In this document: piece by piece, positions 1 through 7,574 of the stretch
Layout: each line of letters opens with the position of its first letter
How positions within the stretch are numbered: the stretch's first letter is position 1
Source: Gammaproteobacteria bacterium
GTDB lineage: Bacteria; Pseudomonadota; Gammaproteobacteria; GCA-001735895
Assembly: GCA_024229615.1 (NCBI GenBank)
Contig: JAAESG010000196.1
Coordinates: 1-48,171, forward strand
Reading direction: 5' to 3'
Length of the DNA: 48,171 bases
The notes under the pieces: model-generated
Seen by the model: only the letters and a program-made list of their open reading frames with translations
The model's database searches: none
What the model was told of the DNA's origin: nothing
Position numbers and translations under genes: made by a program

Positions 1-792
1 GCGCATGCGCGCACTCGGCTCGCCCAGGCAGAACTGGCGGCCTATCGTGGCGCAATAGCGCCGGTAGGCTGCACCGTATTCAATGTGCATGAAGTCGCCG
101 TCGTGCAGACGACGTTCGCTGGGCGCGCCGTGACCATAACAGCTGCGCTCACCACTACAGAAATTCATCGGGCTGGCTGGAGAATCACTGCCGTTGCGAT
201 ACATCGTGCGATAGACTTCGGCCGCAACCTCCATCTCGCTAACACCTTCGGTAATCGCATCGACAGCCGATTGCATCGCCAAATCGGCAATCTCGGACGC
301 CCGGCGAATATAGGCGAGTTCCGCCGGTGACTTGACCAGCTTCATATCGTGGATCAGCAGCGAAGCATCGGCTTTCAAGGCATCGCCCAGAATCTCCTTG
401 ATGCGCGCGTAATTGTACGGGTGCATGTAAAACTCGGGTACTTCAAGGCCGATGCGGCAACCCGGAAAGTTCTTTTGCTTGATGATTGCGGCGAACACAT
501 CGACCGGGTCTTCCGGTTCGCGTCCACCCCATCCGCGGATATCCCCTGCGAGGCTCAGATCGGTCAGTTCAGGCACCTCGGCAAGTCGCATCATAATGGT
601 CAAGGGCGCTTCTTCCATTGTGAAGAACAGGACCTGGAATTCCTGGTAGCTTTTAGCGCGGCTGCCGATCAGATACTGAATATTGACCGGGTTGAAAACC
701 AGCAGGAGGTCTAGTCCCTGTTCCTCCATCTTCGCCCTGACGCGGCGCTGGCGGGTCACAAATTCTTCTGCAGTGAAGTCGTTCTTGGACAT
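1..792 (-). CDS. M24-family creatinase/EutD-like hydrolase, C-terminus cut off by window edge
   Basis: An open frame runs from the ATG at 792 to the left edge (264 codons, no stop), so about 120 C-terminal residues lie outside the window. An AGGA ribosome-binding site sits 7 nt before the start. The protein is a clear paralogue of the next gene: both share RGWGGREPEDP, LVKSPxE, SPMNF, a conserved HGxPS histidine segment and RRYCxTIGRQxCLGEP. M24 'pita-bread' enzymes include metallo-aminopeptidases, creatinase and ectoine hydrolase. The two aspartates that bind metal in the peptidases are here Glu (MHIEYGA) and Thr (CATIGR), which argues for a metal-independent C-N hydrolase of the creatinase/EutD type. 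It is the last visible gene of a four-gene minus-strand operon, 18 nt after its paralogue. The substrate is unknown; a small N-containing solute is inferred. Confidence 0.85.
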   Translation of the reverse strand, partial: MSKNDFTAEEFVTRQRRVRAKMEEQGLDLLLVFNPVNIQYLIGSRAKSYQEFQVLFFTMEEAPLTIMMRLAEVPELTDLSLAGDIRGWGGREPEDPVDVFAAIIKQKNFPGCRIGLEVPEFYMHPYNYARIKEILGDALKADASLLIHDMKLVKSPAELAYIRRASEIADLAMQSAVDAITEGVSEMEVAAEVYRTMYRNGSDSPASPMNFCSGERSCYGHGAPSERRLHDGDFMHIEYGAAYRRYCATIGRQFCLGEPSARMR

Positions 793-810
793 AACGGTTC
801 CTGGAGAGTG

Positions 811-1965
811 TTAAACAATAATCAGATCACGTGTCGTATCAGTCAGGCGTTCACACCCGGTTTCGGTGACAAGTACATTATCAATCAGGCGAACGCCAAG
901 TCCATCTTCGAGCCCGAATACAGGTGGTTCCACGGCGATCACCATACCTGCTTCGAGGGTGTAATCGCAACCGGCATCCATGATTAACGGCTCTATCCAC
1001 GAAGGTGCGAAGGCCGCGCCGACGGCATAACCGGTCATATGCAAGCGATAGGCATCCAGGCCTCCATCGGCAATAATCTTTTTCGCTATTTCGTGTGGCA
1101 CGGTGGCGGGCACACCGGCGCGCATCTCGGCCATGCAGGCATCGCCGGCATCGCGCACGACCTGGTAAACCTCCCGCATGCGCCGGGTCGGTTCGCCGAG
1201 ACACAGTTGTCGCCCGATGGTGACGCAGTATCTGCGGTAATGCGCACCGAACTGAATGTGCATGAAATCACCGGAATCAAGCATGCGGTCGGACGGTTCG
1301 CCGTGCGCAAAGGCCGAACGTGGGCCGCTCAGAAAATTCATCGGGCTGGCCTGTATATCGCTGCCGGCGGCTAACAGTGTATGGTGGATATCCGCCGAAA
1401 TCGCACGTTCCGTTTTGCCCGCTGCAATCGACGCGATGCAGGTTTCCATACCCTGGTCGAGCATTGCACCGGCTTTTCGAACGTAGTCGATCTCAACAGG
1501 CGATTTAACCAGCTTGATATTACCGATCAGGTCGGTGGCGTCCATCACCAGATCGTCCCCCAGCAGGTCGACCAGCTGATTGTAGTGATACGGATGTAGA
1601 TAGTAATTCGGAACCTCGAGGCCTGTTCTCAAGCCCTGGTAGCCCTTAGCCTGCAAGACTTCCCTGAACACTTCGATCGGATCTTCGGGTTCACGCCCAC
1701 CCCAGCCCCGAACCTCGTCGACGAGCGAGTCGGCCAGCAGCATCGGCGCTTCCGGCAGCCGGCTCTGAATCACCAGCGATCCGGGTTCCAGCGGGAAGAA
1801 CAATACCTGAAATTCCTGGTAGCCCTTGGCGGTTGCACCAATCAAATAGTTGATATGCACCGGCGCGACAACCAGGAGTAACTCGATTCCGGCATTTGCC
1901 ATCGCCTCACGCACCTTGCGTTGACGGCTTTCGAACTCATCTTTTGTGAAGAAATGTTTTGACAT
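811..1965 (-). CDS. M24-family creatinase/EutD-like hydrolase (second tandem copy)
   Basis: This 384-residue protein has the usual M24 layout: an N-terminal creatinase-type domain (about 1-150) and a C-terminal pita-bread domain (about 155-384). His221 in the HGEPSD segment, His309 and Glu346 of the family are kept. Three of the five metal ligands are replaced: Gln238 and Thr249 stand where the aspartates belong and Ile361 where the last glutamate belongs. That pattern is known from creatinase, which hydrolyses creatine without metal, and it makes peptidase activity unlikely. Length fits creatinase and ectoine hydrolase (about 390-400 aa). It sits 12 nt after the FAD oxidase gene and 18 nt before its own paralogue, so the two copies look like a local duplication that has diverged. 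Annotation as ectoine hydrolase (doeA/eutD) is possible but not proven, because the other ectoine genes are not in view. Confidence 0.85.
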   Translation of the reverse strand: MSKHFFTKDEFESRQRKVREAMANAGIELLLVVAPVHINYLIGATAKGYQEFQVLFFPLEPGSLVIQSRLPEAPMLLADSLVDEVRGWGGREPEDPIEVFREVLQAKGYQGLRTGLEVPNYYLHPYHYNQLVDLLGDDLVMDATDLIGNIKLVKSPVEIDYVRKAGAMLDQGMETCIASIAAGKTERAISADIHHTLLAAGSDIQASPMNFLSGPRSAFAHGEPSDRMLDSGDFMHIQFGAHYRRYCVTIGRQLCLGEPTRRMREVYQVVRDAGDACMAEMRAGVPATVPHEIAKKIIADGGLDAYRLHMTGYAVGAAFAPSWIEPLIMDAGCDYTLEAGMVIAVEPPVFGLEDGLGVRLIDNVLVTETGCERLTDTTRDLIIV

Positions 1966-1977
1966 TGAAAGCGTACC

Positions 1978-3288
1978 TTATCCCAATACAGAAAATGTAC
2001 TGTCCTGATTGACCTCTCTAAGGCGCGAAAAAGTGCCGAGGCTGATTTGCCGATCGACATTCTCAAGCTGGTAATGCATCGGCTTCGCGTCGTGATCGTT
2101 GCCCGATTCACAGTATTCGATCAACTCCGCCATTGCCTTGCCGGCAACCGGCGCATTCTTGAACTGGTTGCCGCTGCTGCCACAGGCGAGGTAAAACCCG
2201 TCGATACAGGAGCGATCGTAAATCGGAATCCAGTCCTCGGTGACATCATAGAGGTCAACGCAACCTTTTGGACTGCTCGGGATACCGATGCCAGGGAACC
2301 TTTGCCCCAGCCGCTGGGCCTGCAAAGTCCATTGATCGGAGAAATTCCGGTCATAGTTGTCTGGATCGACGTACACATGCGCATCACAGGGCGGGTCCTC
2401 GCTGCCAATCAGGATATTGTTTCCCGTTTCCGGGCGCGTGTAAACTGCCGCATCGCTATCGGATGTGACGCTGGCAAACGAGGCATAGTCATCAATGCCG
2501 TCAGGTGCAGGCAGATGCACCACTTCCTGGCGCAGCGCGCGGGTTGAAATCTTCATGTCCCGGTCCGCACCGGCCAGCGCATTGATCTGCGACGAATGCG
2601 GGCCCGCCACATTGATGACCAGCGGCGCGTCGATACGGCTGCCATCGTCAAGCACCACGCCCTGCACTCTGCCATTACTGCCGGGAATTTCTTTTACCCG
2701 ACTGTTGAAGCGAAAGGTCGCACCCGCTCGTTCCGCTGCAAGCTGGATATTGCGGGTCGCGAATTGCGGATCCGAGATATAACCGCCTCGCGGAAACATG
2801 ATCGCACCATCGATCTCGCCACCGGTGGGCTGGCCAAAATCAGGATCATCCAGGTTTTTAGCCGGGGCGAAATTCGACACATTATAAAAAGGGTAACGCT
2901 CTCGTATCTGTTCGTTGCTCCAGTGCTGATAGGGAATGTCGAGCGCATCGAGATGGACCAGTTGTTTACGCAGGCCATCGTTCAGTTGGGTCTTCATGAT
3001 TAACGTGCCGCACTCATTGAAACTTGCCAGCGGTTCGTCTGCGGGCGCCTGCAGGTAGTCCGCCCAGTTCTTCCAGTAGTAATAGCCGTCGTACGCCATC
3101 GCGCAGCCGTCGAGCGTCGAATAATACAGCCTGATAATGGCGCAGGAATTCGAAGTCGATCCGTATCCGGCGGCTGGCAGCATATCGATGTTTAACGTAC
3201 GCCGTCCTTTTTTCGCAAGTTCGTAGCCGATCGCGGCACCGATGATTCCGGCGCCGATGATAATGGCGTCATAGGTATTGTCGGTCAT
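1978..3288 (-). CDS. FAD-dependent amine oxidase/dehydrogenase (DAO family, sarcosine oxidase beta-like)
   Basis: The 436-residue protein opens with a Rossmann FAD-binding motif, GAGIIG at residues 12-17, followed by the DAO-family continuation GSTSNSCAIIRLYYS in which the flavin is normally approached. Further FAD-domain signatures (VINVAGPHSSQINALAG near the middle, GFYLACGSSGNQFKNAPVAG near the C-terminus) fit glycine/sarcosine/dimethylglycine oxidases. Such enzymes oxidise secondary or tertiary amines to an imine that hydrolyses, often demethylating. No signal peptide or membrane span is seen, so it is cytoplasmic. It lies 2 nt downstream of one M24 gene and 12 nt upstream of the next. 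Creatine breakdown pairs a creatinase with sarcosine oxidase, so an analogous hydrolase-then-oxidase pathway is a reasonable inference, with the true substrate open. Confidence 0.85.
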   Translation of the reverse strand: MTDNTYDAIIIGAGIIGAAIGYELAKKGRRTLNIDMLPAAGYGSTSNSCAIIRLYYSTLDGCAMAYDGYYYWKNWADYLQAPADEPLASFNECGTLIMKTQLNDGLRKQLVHLDALDIPYQHWSNEQIRERYPFYNVSNFAPAKNLDDPDFGQPTGGEIDGAIMFPRGGYISDPQFATRNIQLAAERAGATFRFNSRVKEIPGSNGRVQGVVLDDGSRIDAPLVINVAGPHSSQINALAGADRDMKISTRALRQEVVHLPAPDGIDDYASFASVTSDSDAAVYTRPETGNNILIGSEDPPCDAHVYVDPDNYDRNFSDQWTLQAQRLGQRFPGIGIPSSPKGCVDLYDVTEDWIPIYDRSCIDGFYLACGSSGNQFKNAPVAGKAMAELIEYCESGNDHDAKPMHYQLENVDRQISLGTFSRLREVNQDSTFSVLG

Positions 3289-3290
3289 CT

Positions 3291-4487
3291 CTACACCACC
3301 GTCAGTTCACGTGGGAATTCGGTCGCAATCTCGATGCCGTCGTCGGTCACGATGACGGTGTCGCCCACCCGTGCCCCGAATACATCGGGTACCGTGATAC
3401 CACCATCGACGGCGAACACCATTCCGACCTTAAGCGGTGTTTTATCGCCATACTTCAACTGCGGTTCTTCCAGGGAGGAATAACCCAGCGCGCGACCGGT
3501 TCGATAAGAAGGTGCAAAACCGGCTGATTGATAAACCTCGTCAGCGGCCTTGTGTACGTCCTCTGCGATTGCGCCCGGGCGCATTTCGGCCAACGACGCA
3601 GCCTGCGCGTCGATCGCGGTGTTGTAGGTACGCGCCGTTTCGTCGTCCACGCTGCCGATAAAATACTCGCGATCGTAGCCGATCTTGAATTGTTTAAAGT
3701 GGCAAATCGAGCAAAAACACATGTAAACCGGATCGCCGTGTGCCAGCTTTTTCACCCTCGGATGCAGGTGCGTATAACTGGTGAAATGACCGGATTGTAC
3801 CGCTTGAAGATTGTGGATCATCGGACTCATCAATGCGTCCTGGTCCTCGTCGCCGATGATTTCGGCGGCTTTACGCGTACCGGCGTTGATGCAGGCCAGC
3901 GACACTTCATACTCGGGCACGCCGACGGCCATGGCGTCGCGTCCACCGATACCCATGGCAATCGCAACCTGACCGGCCTGGCGGATCATGTTGAGTTCTT
4001 CGGCGGATTTGATCACGCGCATGTCTGCAATTATAGCCGTGCCGTCTGACAGATTGTTGAGACCGAACGCCTGGTTCAGGTAGTTCGATATAACTGCAGG
4101 GATATCGTCTTTTTCAATGGCGATACGCGAGCTGTTGGCATTGTCACCGAGCGCCTTGCGCAGCGGATCGCGCCACTCCTCGCCGACACCGTCGGAATAA
4201 AAACCCAAATCGTCGATCCAGGTCATCGCCTGTGCCATCAACGACTCGGATCCCGGAGTAATCAGCGAGACATCACCGTTACTGGCAACGGTGAGGATGG
4301 TCGGGCGGCCAAATTCGAGGCCGAGATCTCCCCAATAGGCCGAGTAATAATAAATTGAATCGATATTGGTGATGATGAGGATGTCAATGCCTTCATCTTT
4401 AAGGCGACGTTGCAGTTCCAGGGTGCGCTTCTCAAAAAGTGGCAACATGTCACTTTCAACGCCCATTAAATGTGATTGTTCCGACAT
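3291..4487 (-). CDS. M24-family creatinase-like hydrolase (divergent third copy)
   Basis: This 398-residue M24 protein differs clearly from the two tandem copies. The N-terminal domain contains DILIITNIDSIYYYSAYWGD, typical of creatinase and Xaa-Pro dipeptidase relatives, and the linker has the family MRVIKSAEEL segment. In the catalytic half, the first metal aspartate position reads MCFCSICHF, similar to the Asn-Cys-Phe of creatinase. The usual IEPG glutamate is Asp (FAVDGG) and the last ligand is Gly (ARVGDTV). A histidine in SGHFTSYTH matches the general-base histidine region of creatinase. This again suggests a metal-free hydrolase. It is the promoter-proximal gene of the minus operon, with GGAG 8 nt before the ATG, and faces the divergent regulatory region. 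Confidence 0.82.
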   Translation of the reverse strand: MSEQSHLMGVESDMLPLFEKRTLELQRRLKDEGIDILIITNIDSIYYYSAYWGDLGLEFGRPTILTVASNGDVSLITPGSESLMAQAMTWIDDLGFYSDGVGEEWRDPLRKALGDNANSSRIAIEKDDIPAVISNYLNQAFGLNNLSDGTAIIADMRVIKSAEELNMIRQAGQVAIAMGIGGRDAMAVGVPEYEVSLACINAGTRKAAEIIGDEDQDALMSPMIHNLQAVQSGHFTSYTHLHPRVKKLAHGDPVYMCFCSICHFKQFKIGYDREYFIGSVDDETARTYNTAIDAQAASLAEMRPGAIAEDVHKAADEVYQSAGFAPSYRTGRALGYSSLEEPQLKYGDKTPLKVGMVFAVDGGITVPDVFGARVGDTVIVTDDGIEIATEFPRELTVV

Positions 4488-4532
4488 GTCATGATCTCCG
4501 GGTTATGGTAGGGATAGAACTGCCTGAAACTT

Positions 4533-4550
4533 AGCTATATATAGCAATCG
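4533..4550 (+). promoter_or_regulatory. Candidate GntR operator, left copy
   Basis: The sequence AGCTATATATAGCAATCG contains the perfect 12-bp palindrome GCTATATATAGC. It ends 46 nt upstream of the ATG at 4487 on the minus strand. It matches the right copy at 16 of 18 positions in the same orientation. A short AT-rich palindrome in front of a divergent operon fits FCD-family GntR operators, but binding is inferred. Confidence 0.5.
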
Positions 4551-4796
4551 GAAACGGAGCATCTCAAGTAACTTTTATTATGTCAAACATAATTTCGGCT
4601 CAACAGTTATACGGGACAATGACCGAATCAGCGAATTGCTGTGAAAAAATTTCATATATATCTTAATACGTTGATATATTTGTATTTTTTAACTAACAAT
4701 GTAGACTCTTTCAGGATGAGTTAGCCATTATTACGTCGCCTGGAAATTGACAGAATCAGAGACAGCCCGATTCGAATTAACAAACTGAATCATTAG

Positions 4797-4814
4797 AGCT
4801 ATATACAGCAATTG
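4797..4814 (+). promoter_or_regulatory. Candidate GntR operator, right copy
   Basis: The sequence AGCTATATACAGCAATTG repeats the left copy with two differences and keeps an imperfect GCTATATACAGC palindrome. It ends 49 nt upstream of the ATG at 4864. It overlaps the place where a -35 element would sit for the TATACT hexamer at 4823, which would suit repression by occlusion. Confidence 0.5.
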
Positions 4815-4822
4815 CTTTAGGG

Positions 4823-4828
4823 TATACT
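4823..4828 (+). promoter_or_regulatory. Possible -10 element for the EutA-like/GntR operon
   Basis: TATACT lies 35 nt before the ATG at 4864 and matches the sigma-70 -10 consensus at five of six positions. The corresponding -35 position is poor (TATATA at 4800-4805) and lies inside the right operator copy, so activation or repression there is plausible. This is a weak call made by eye. Confidence 0.3.
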
Positions 4829-4863
4829 CAAAGCCGATTTCCGCACCACCAGAGGCGAGGATA

Positions 4864-5661
4864 ATGTCCGAACTAAAAGAATCATTAACACCCGAGATCC
4901 GCTCCATTCCTCGCGAAGTGGTTTACGACGATGGCACTCACCACCGCGCTTTGCTTGGCTTTATTATTATTTCCATGGATCTGGTCATGGAAGAGAATAT
5001 TTTCCGCCTGTGTCCCGAAGGTGTCGGTCCCAGTGTCACGCGACTGAACAGTCCCAACGATTGCAATGTCGCTACGCTGGCCGCACAAATCGACGGCATG
5101 GCCGAAGCGGCTTCGATTCTGCAGCCCCAGGCACGCCCGGAAGTGATCTGCTACGCATGTACGTCTGGATCCATCGTGATTGGTGAGGATCGGGTAAGGG
5201 AAGAAATCAGTCGTGGTGCGCCCTGGGCCAAACCGTCGACACTGGTGACCGGTGCGGTCAACGCGCTACGTCGATTCGATGCAGATAAGATTGTGGTTGC
5301 CACCCCGTACCTTGATGAAATCAACACCGTGGAAGCAGAATTCCTTCGGCAAAAGGGTTTCGACGTGCTCGATATCCAGGGATTGAATATCGAAGACTGC
5401 GAGGCCATGGGTCGCATCAAACCTTCGTATATCCGCGATTTCGCGCTCAGCATAGACCGCCCGGATGCCGATGCGATCTTTGTCAGTTGTGGCGGTATTC
5501 GTACCATTGACGTACTGCAGGAGATCGAAGATGCCGCCGGCAAGCCGGTTATAAGCTCTAACCAGGCAATGATGTGGGATTGCTTTCGCCGTGCCAACAT
5601 CAACGACAAAATTGAAGGTTACGGTCAGCTTTTCCAGCTGGACTGGGGGCAATCCAGTTAG
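4864..5661 (+). CDS. Maleate isomerase/arylmalonate decarboxylase-family protein (EutA-like)
   Basis: The 265-residue cytoplasmic protein belongs to the Asp/Glu-racemase superfamily. It has the two expected catalytic cysteines: Cys99 in CTSGS and Cys209 in SCGGIRT. This pair is characteristic of maleate isomerase, arylmalonate decarboxylase and EutA, a protein of bacterial ectoine-utilisation operons whose role is not firmly settled. These enzymes perform cofactor-free racemisation, isomerisation or decarboxylation through cysteine. GAGG lies 5 nt before the ATG. The gene is 45 nt upstream of the GntR regulator and divergent from the M24/oxidase operon, so it probably acts in the same catabolic route. 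Its substrate cannot be told from the sequence. Confidence 0.8.
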   Translation: MSELKESLTPEIRSIPREVVYDDGTHHRALLGFIIISMDLVMEENIFRLCPEGVGPSVTRLNSPNDCNVATLAAQIDGMAEAASILQPQARPEVICYACTSGSIVIGEDRVREEISRGAPWAKPSTLVTGAVNALRRFDADKIVVATPYLDEINTVEAEFLRQKGFDVLDIQGLNIEDCEAMGRIKPSYIRDFALSIDRPDADAIFVSCGGIRTIDVLQEIEDAAGKPVISSNQAMMWDCFRRANINDKIEGYGQLFQLDWGQSS

Positions 5662-5706
5662 ACCATCTCTAATATCGACGCACTATAGATCGGAGCATCT
5701 GCAGGA

Positions 5707-6402
5707 ATGGCAGTAAGATTAGCGAAAAATAACACTCGGCCACGCGAAAGTCAGGTAGAGCGGTTTGAGCGCATATACAAAGCGATCCGGGAACGCATCT
5801 GCCTGCTCGAGTATCCACCGGGAACACTGCTTAACGAGGCCATTCTGGCCAGGGAATTTGAAGTCAGCCGTAGCCCCGTTCGCAATGTTCTACAGCGCTT
5901 GAATTACGAAGGTCTGCTCGAAACCCGTAACGGCGTCGGCACAATCGTCAGTGAAGTAGACATCAAAACCTTCAAGGACATCTACGAGCTGCGCATGCGA
6001 CTGGCCGAATTGATGGGCGACATGTCACCCGTCAATTCGACACCCGACACGATTGAAGCACTGAGAGACCTGTGCAGTCGCGCCGAATCCCTTCGAGACA
6101 ATGCCAGGGATTTAACCGCCTATGCACGTCTGTGCAACGAGTTGCACGCATTGATTATCGCCCAGATTGGCAATGACGCGCTGCGTGAAATGACCGATCT
6201 GCTTTACTATCGCGCCGCACGTACCTGGTTAATCTATTTGGGCAACCTGGACTGGCGCGAAGAATTGCAGATATTGCACCGAGAATGTTCCGAGATTTTA
6301 CTCGCTGTGGAAATCGATGATATGCGTGGCGTCGGTCATGCGCGACGCCAGTTTCTATATATGACGCTGACCCGGATCAGCCGCTATCTCGTAGAAGTTT
6401 GA
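5707..6402 (+). CDS. GntR-family transcriptional regulator with FCD ligand domain
   Basis: The 231-residue protein has an N-terminal winged helix-turn-helix (about 15-85), including the typical PGTLLNEAILAREFEVSRSP stretch and a GLLETRNGVGT wing. It is followed by an all-helical FCD domain (about 95-230). In the FCD half, histidines in NELHALI, ILHRECSEI and GHARRQF sit where FCD proteins usually bind a metal and an organic-acid ligand. It lies directly downstream of the EutA-like gene in the same direction and is probably cotranscribed. It therefore likely controls the divergent catabolic operons through the paired palindromes at 4533 and 4797. The ectoine regulator EnuR is a MocR-type protein, so this locus is not regulated like classical ectoine operons. 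Confidence 0.88.
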   Translation: MAVRLAKNNTRPRESQVERFERIYKAIRERICLLEYPPGTLLNEAILAREFEVSRSPVRNVLQRLNYEGLLETRNGVGTIVSEVDIKTFKDIYELRMRLAELMGDMSPVNSTPDTIEALRDLCSRAESLRDNARDLTAYARLCNELHALIIAQIGNDALREMTDLLYYRAARTWLIYLGNLDWREELQILHRECSEILLAVEIDDMRGVGHARRQFLYMTLTRISRYLVEV

Positions 6403-6587
6403 TCGAAGCACCGGGCATCAACTGAGTTAGACTGATTTTATGGATTAGAACAGTCAATTAGATCTGATCAATAGAAATGGCCGCTCTGTGTAAAATATCA
6501 ACGAATATAACCCCGGAATAAGCCCTCACGAACTACCGGTTCATCATACTCGTGGCAGTTTATCCGATGATTCCACCAGAAGACCCT

Positions 6588-7574
6588 TCAGCTCACGACC
6601 CAGGTATCAGAATTGTGCAGCATTTCACTTACGCTGCGGGTGCGTTTGAGACGCTGGCCGGGGGATTGATGCCAGGACTTCTCGAAGCTCTCGCCGGGAT
6701 TTTTGTAGATAACACCGAGCGCAACGGGTTTTTCGAGTTCAACCAGCAGTTGTGCCAAAACCCTGTTGTCAGCGTCGTGCCTCAACACCTGGTCGGGATT
6801 CGACAAGGCATCGATCACTTCCAGGGTGAAATTGTCGGGATTAAAGCGAATACCTTTTTCATTGTCGGCACCAAACAACATGGGTTCACCCTGCTGCAAC
6901 TTGAGTTGGTTATCCGCTGCATTATCGCGATCGGTAAAATCGGCAAATACGTTGTCGTTGTACACAATACAGTTTTGAAAGATCTCGATCATCGTCACAC
7001 CCTCAAAACCGTGAGCTTGCTTAAGCACATAGCCGAGCCCGATTTTGTCGGTATCGATGGCACGGGCAAAAAACCTGGCACCGGCTCCGAGCGCTAACTG
7101 GCCCGCAGACAAGGGCGAATCAATTGAGCCTCCGGGAGTCGAAGGTGAACGGGTACCTGCCCTCGAAGTTGGTGAGTATTGCCCCTTGGTCAATCCATAG
7201 ACTTCATTGTTGAAAAGCATAATCTTGATACCGACGTTGCGGCGTAGCGCATGCAATAAATGGTTACCACCGATGGACAGGCCATCGCCATCGCCGGTAA
7301 CCACCCATACATCAAGATTAGGATTTATCAGCTTGAGACCGGTTGCAACTGCCGGCGCACGACCATGAATCGTATGGAAGCCGTAGGTATCCAAGTAGTA
7401 TGGAAATCTCGAGGCACAACCGATGCCGGAGACAAAGGCTGTCGTTTCGGGCCTGGCGCCAATCTCCGCAAGCGTCCTGGTTACTGTTTTCAGGATGGCA
7501 TAGTCTCCACATCCCGGACACCATCGAACCTCTTGTGCGTTGGTGAAATCTTTTGCGGTCAGTGCAGAACTCAT
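6588..7574 (-). CDS. korB: 2-oxoacid:ferredoxin oxidoreductase, beta subunit
   Basis: This 328-residue protein carries the beta-subunit hallmarks: CPGCGDY with Cys19 and Cys22 near the N-terminus, then GIGCASRFPYYLDTYGFHTIHGRA, and the thiamine-diphosphate motif GDGD-GLSIGGNH followed by NNEVYGLTKGQ. With the fused alpha/gamma subunit it should oxidatively decarboxylate a 2-oxoacid to an acyl-CoA and reduce ferredoxin. The start ATG overlaps the end of the upstream subunit gene by 4 nt, so the two are translationally coupled. The family resemblance is to 2-oxoglutarate:ferredoxin oxidoreductase (KorAB); the exact 2-oxoacid is not certain. It converges on the GntR gene with a 185-nt gap in which no convincing terminator hairpin was found. 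Confidence 0.9.
   Translation of the reverse strand: MSSALTAKDFTNAQEVRWCPGCGDYAILKTVTRTLAEIGARPETTAFVSGIGCASRFPYYLDTYGFHTIHGRAPAVATGLKLINPNLDVWVVTGDGDGLSIGGNHLLHALRRNVGIKIMLFNNEVYGLTKGQYSPTSRAGTRSPSTPGGSIDSPLSAGQLALGAGARFFARAIDTDKIGLGYVLKQAHGFEGVTMIEIFQNCIVYNDNVFADFTDRDNAADNQLKLQQGEPMLFGADNEKGIRFNPDNFTLEVIDALSNPDQVLRHDADNRVLAQLLVELEKPVALGVIYKNPGESFEKSWHQSPGQRLKRTRSVSEMLHNSDTWVVS

Larger units (their letters stand above)
4488..4863. promoter_or_regulatory. Divergent promoter region between the M24/oxidase operon and the EutA-like/GntR operon
   Basis: No gene is visible in this 376-nt AT-rich gap. It holds two near-identical 18-bp sites at 4533-4550 and 4797-4814 (listed separately). It also has an inverted repeat ATTATG-N5-CATAAT at 4577-4593 and another, ATATATC-N10-GATATAT, at 4656-4679. 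Both transcription units start from it in opposite directions, so it should hold at least two promoters. The GntR regulator encoded just downstream on the plus strand is the obvious candidate to bind here. Confidence 0.7.

Noticed and set aside
1-1965. DMSP lyase DddP (an M24 relative) as an identity for the tandem copies
   Set aside because: DddP keeps metal-binding aspartates and glutamates, which are replaced here.
1-5661. Complete ectoine-degradation operon
   Set aside because: Only EutD-like and EutA-like proteins are seen. No EutB, EutC, deacetylase or Ehu/Ueh transporter is visible, and the regulator is of the FCD type and not EnuR-like.
6552-7097. 181-codon plus-strand frame antisense to korB
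   Set aside because: The minus-strand gene has clear thiamine-diphosphate and cluster motifs, so this is a shadow frame.
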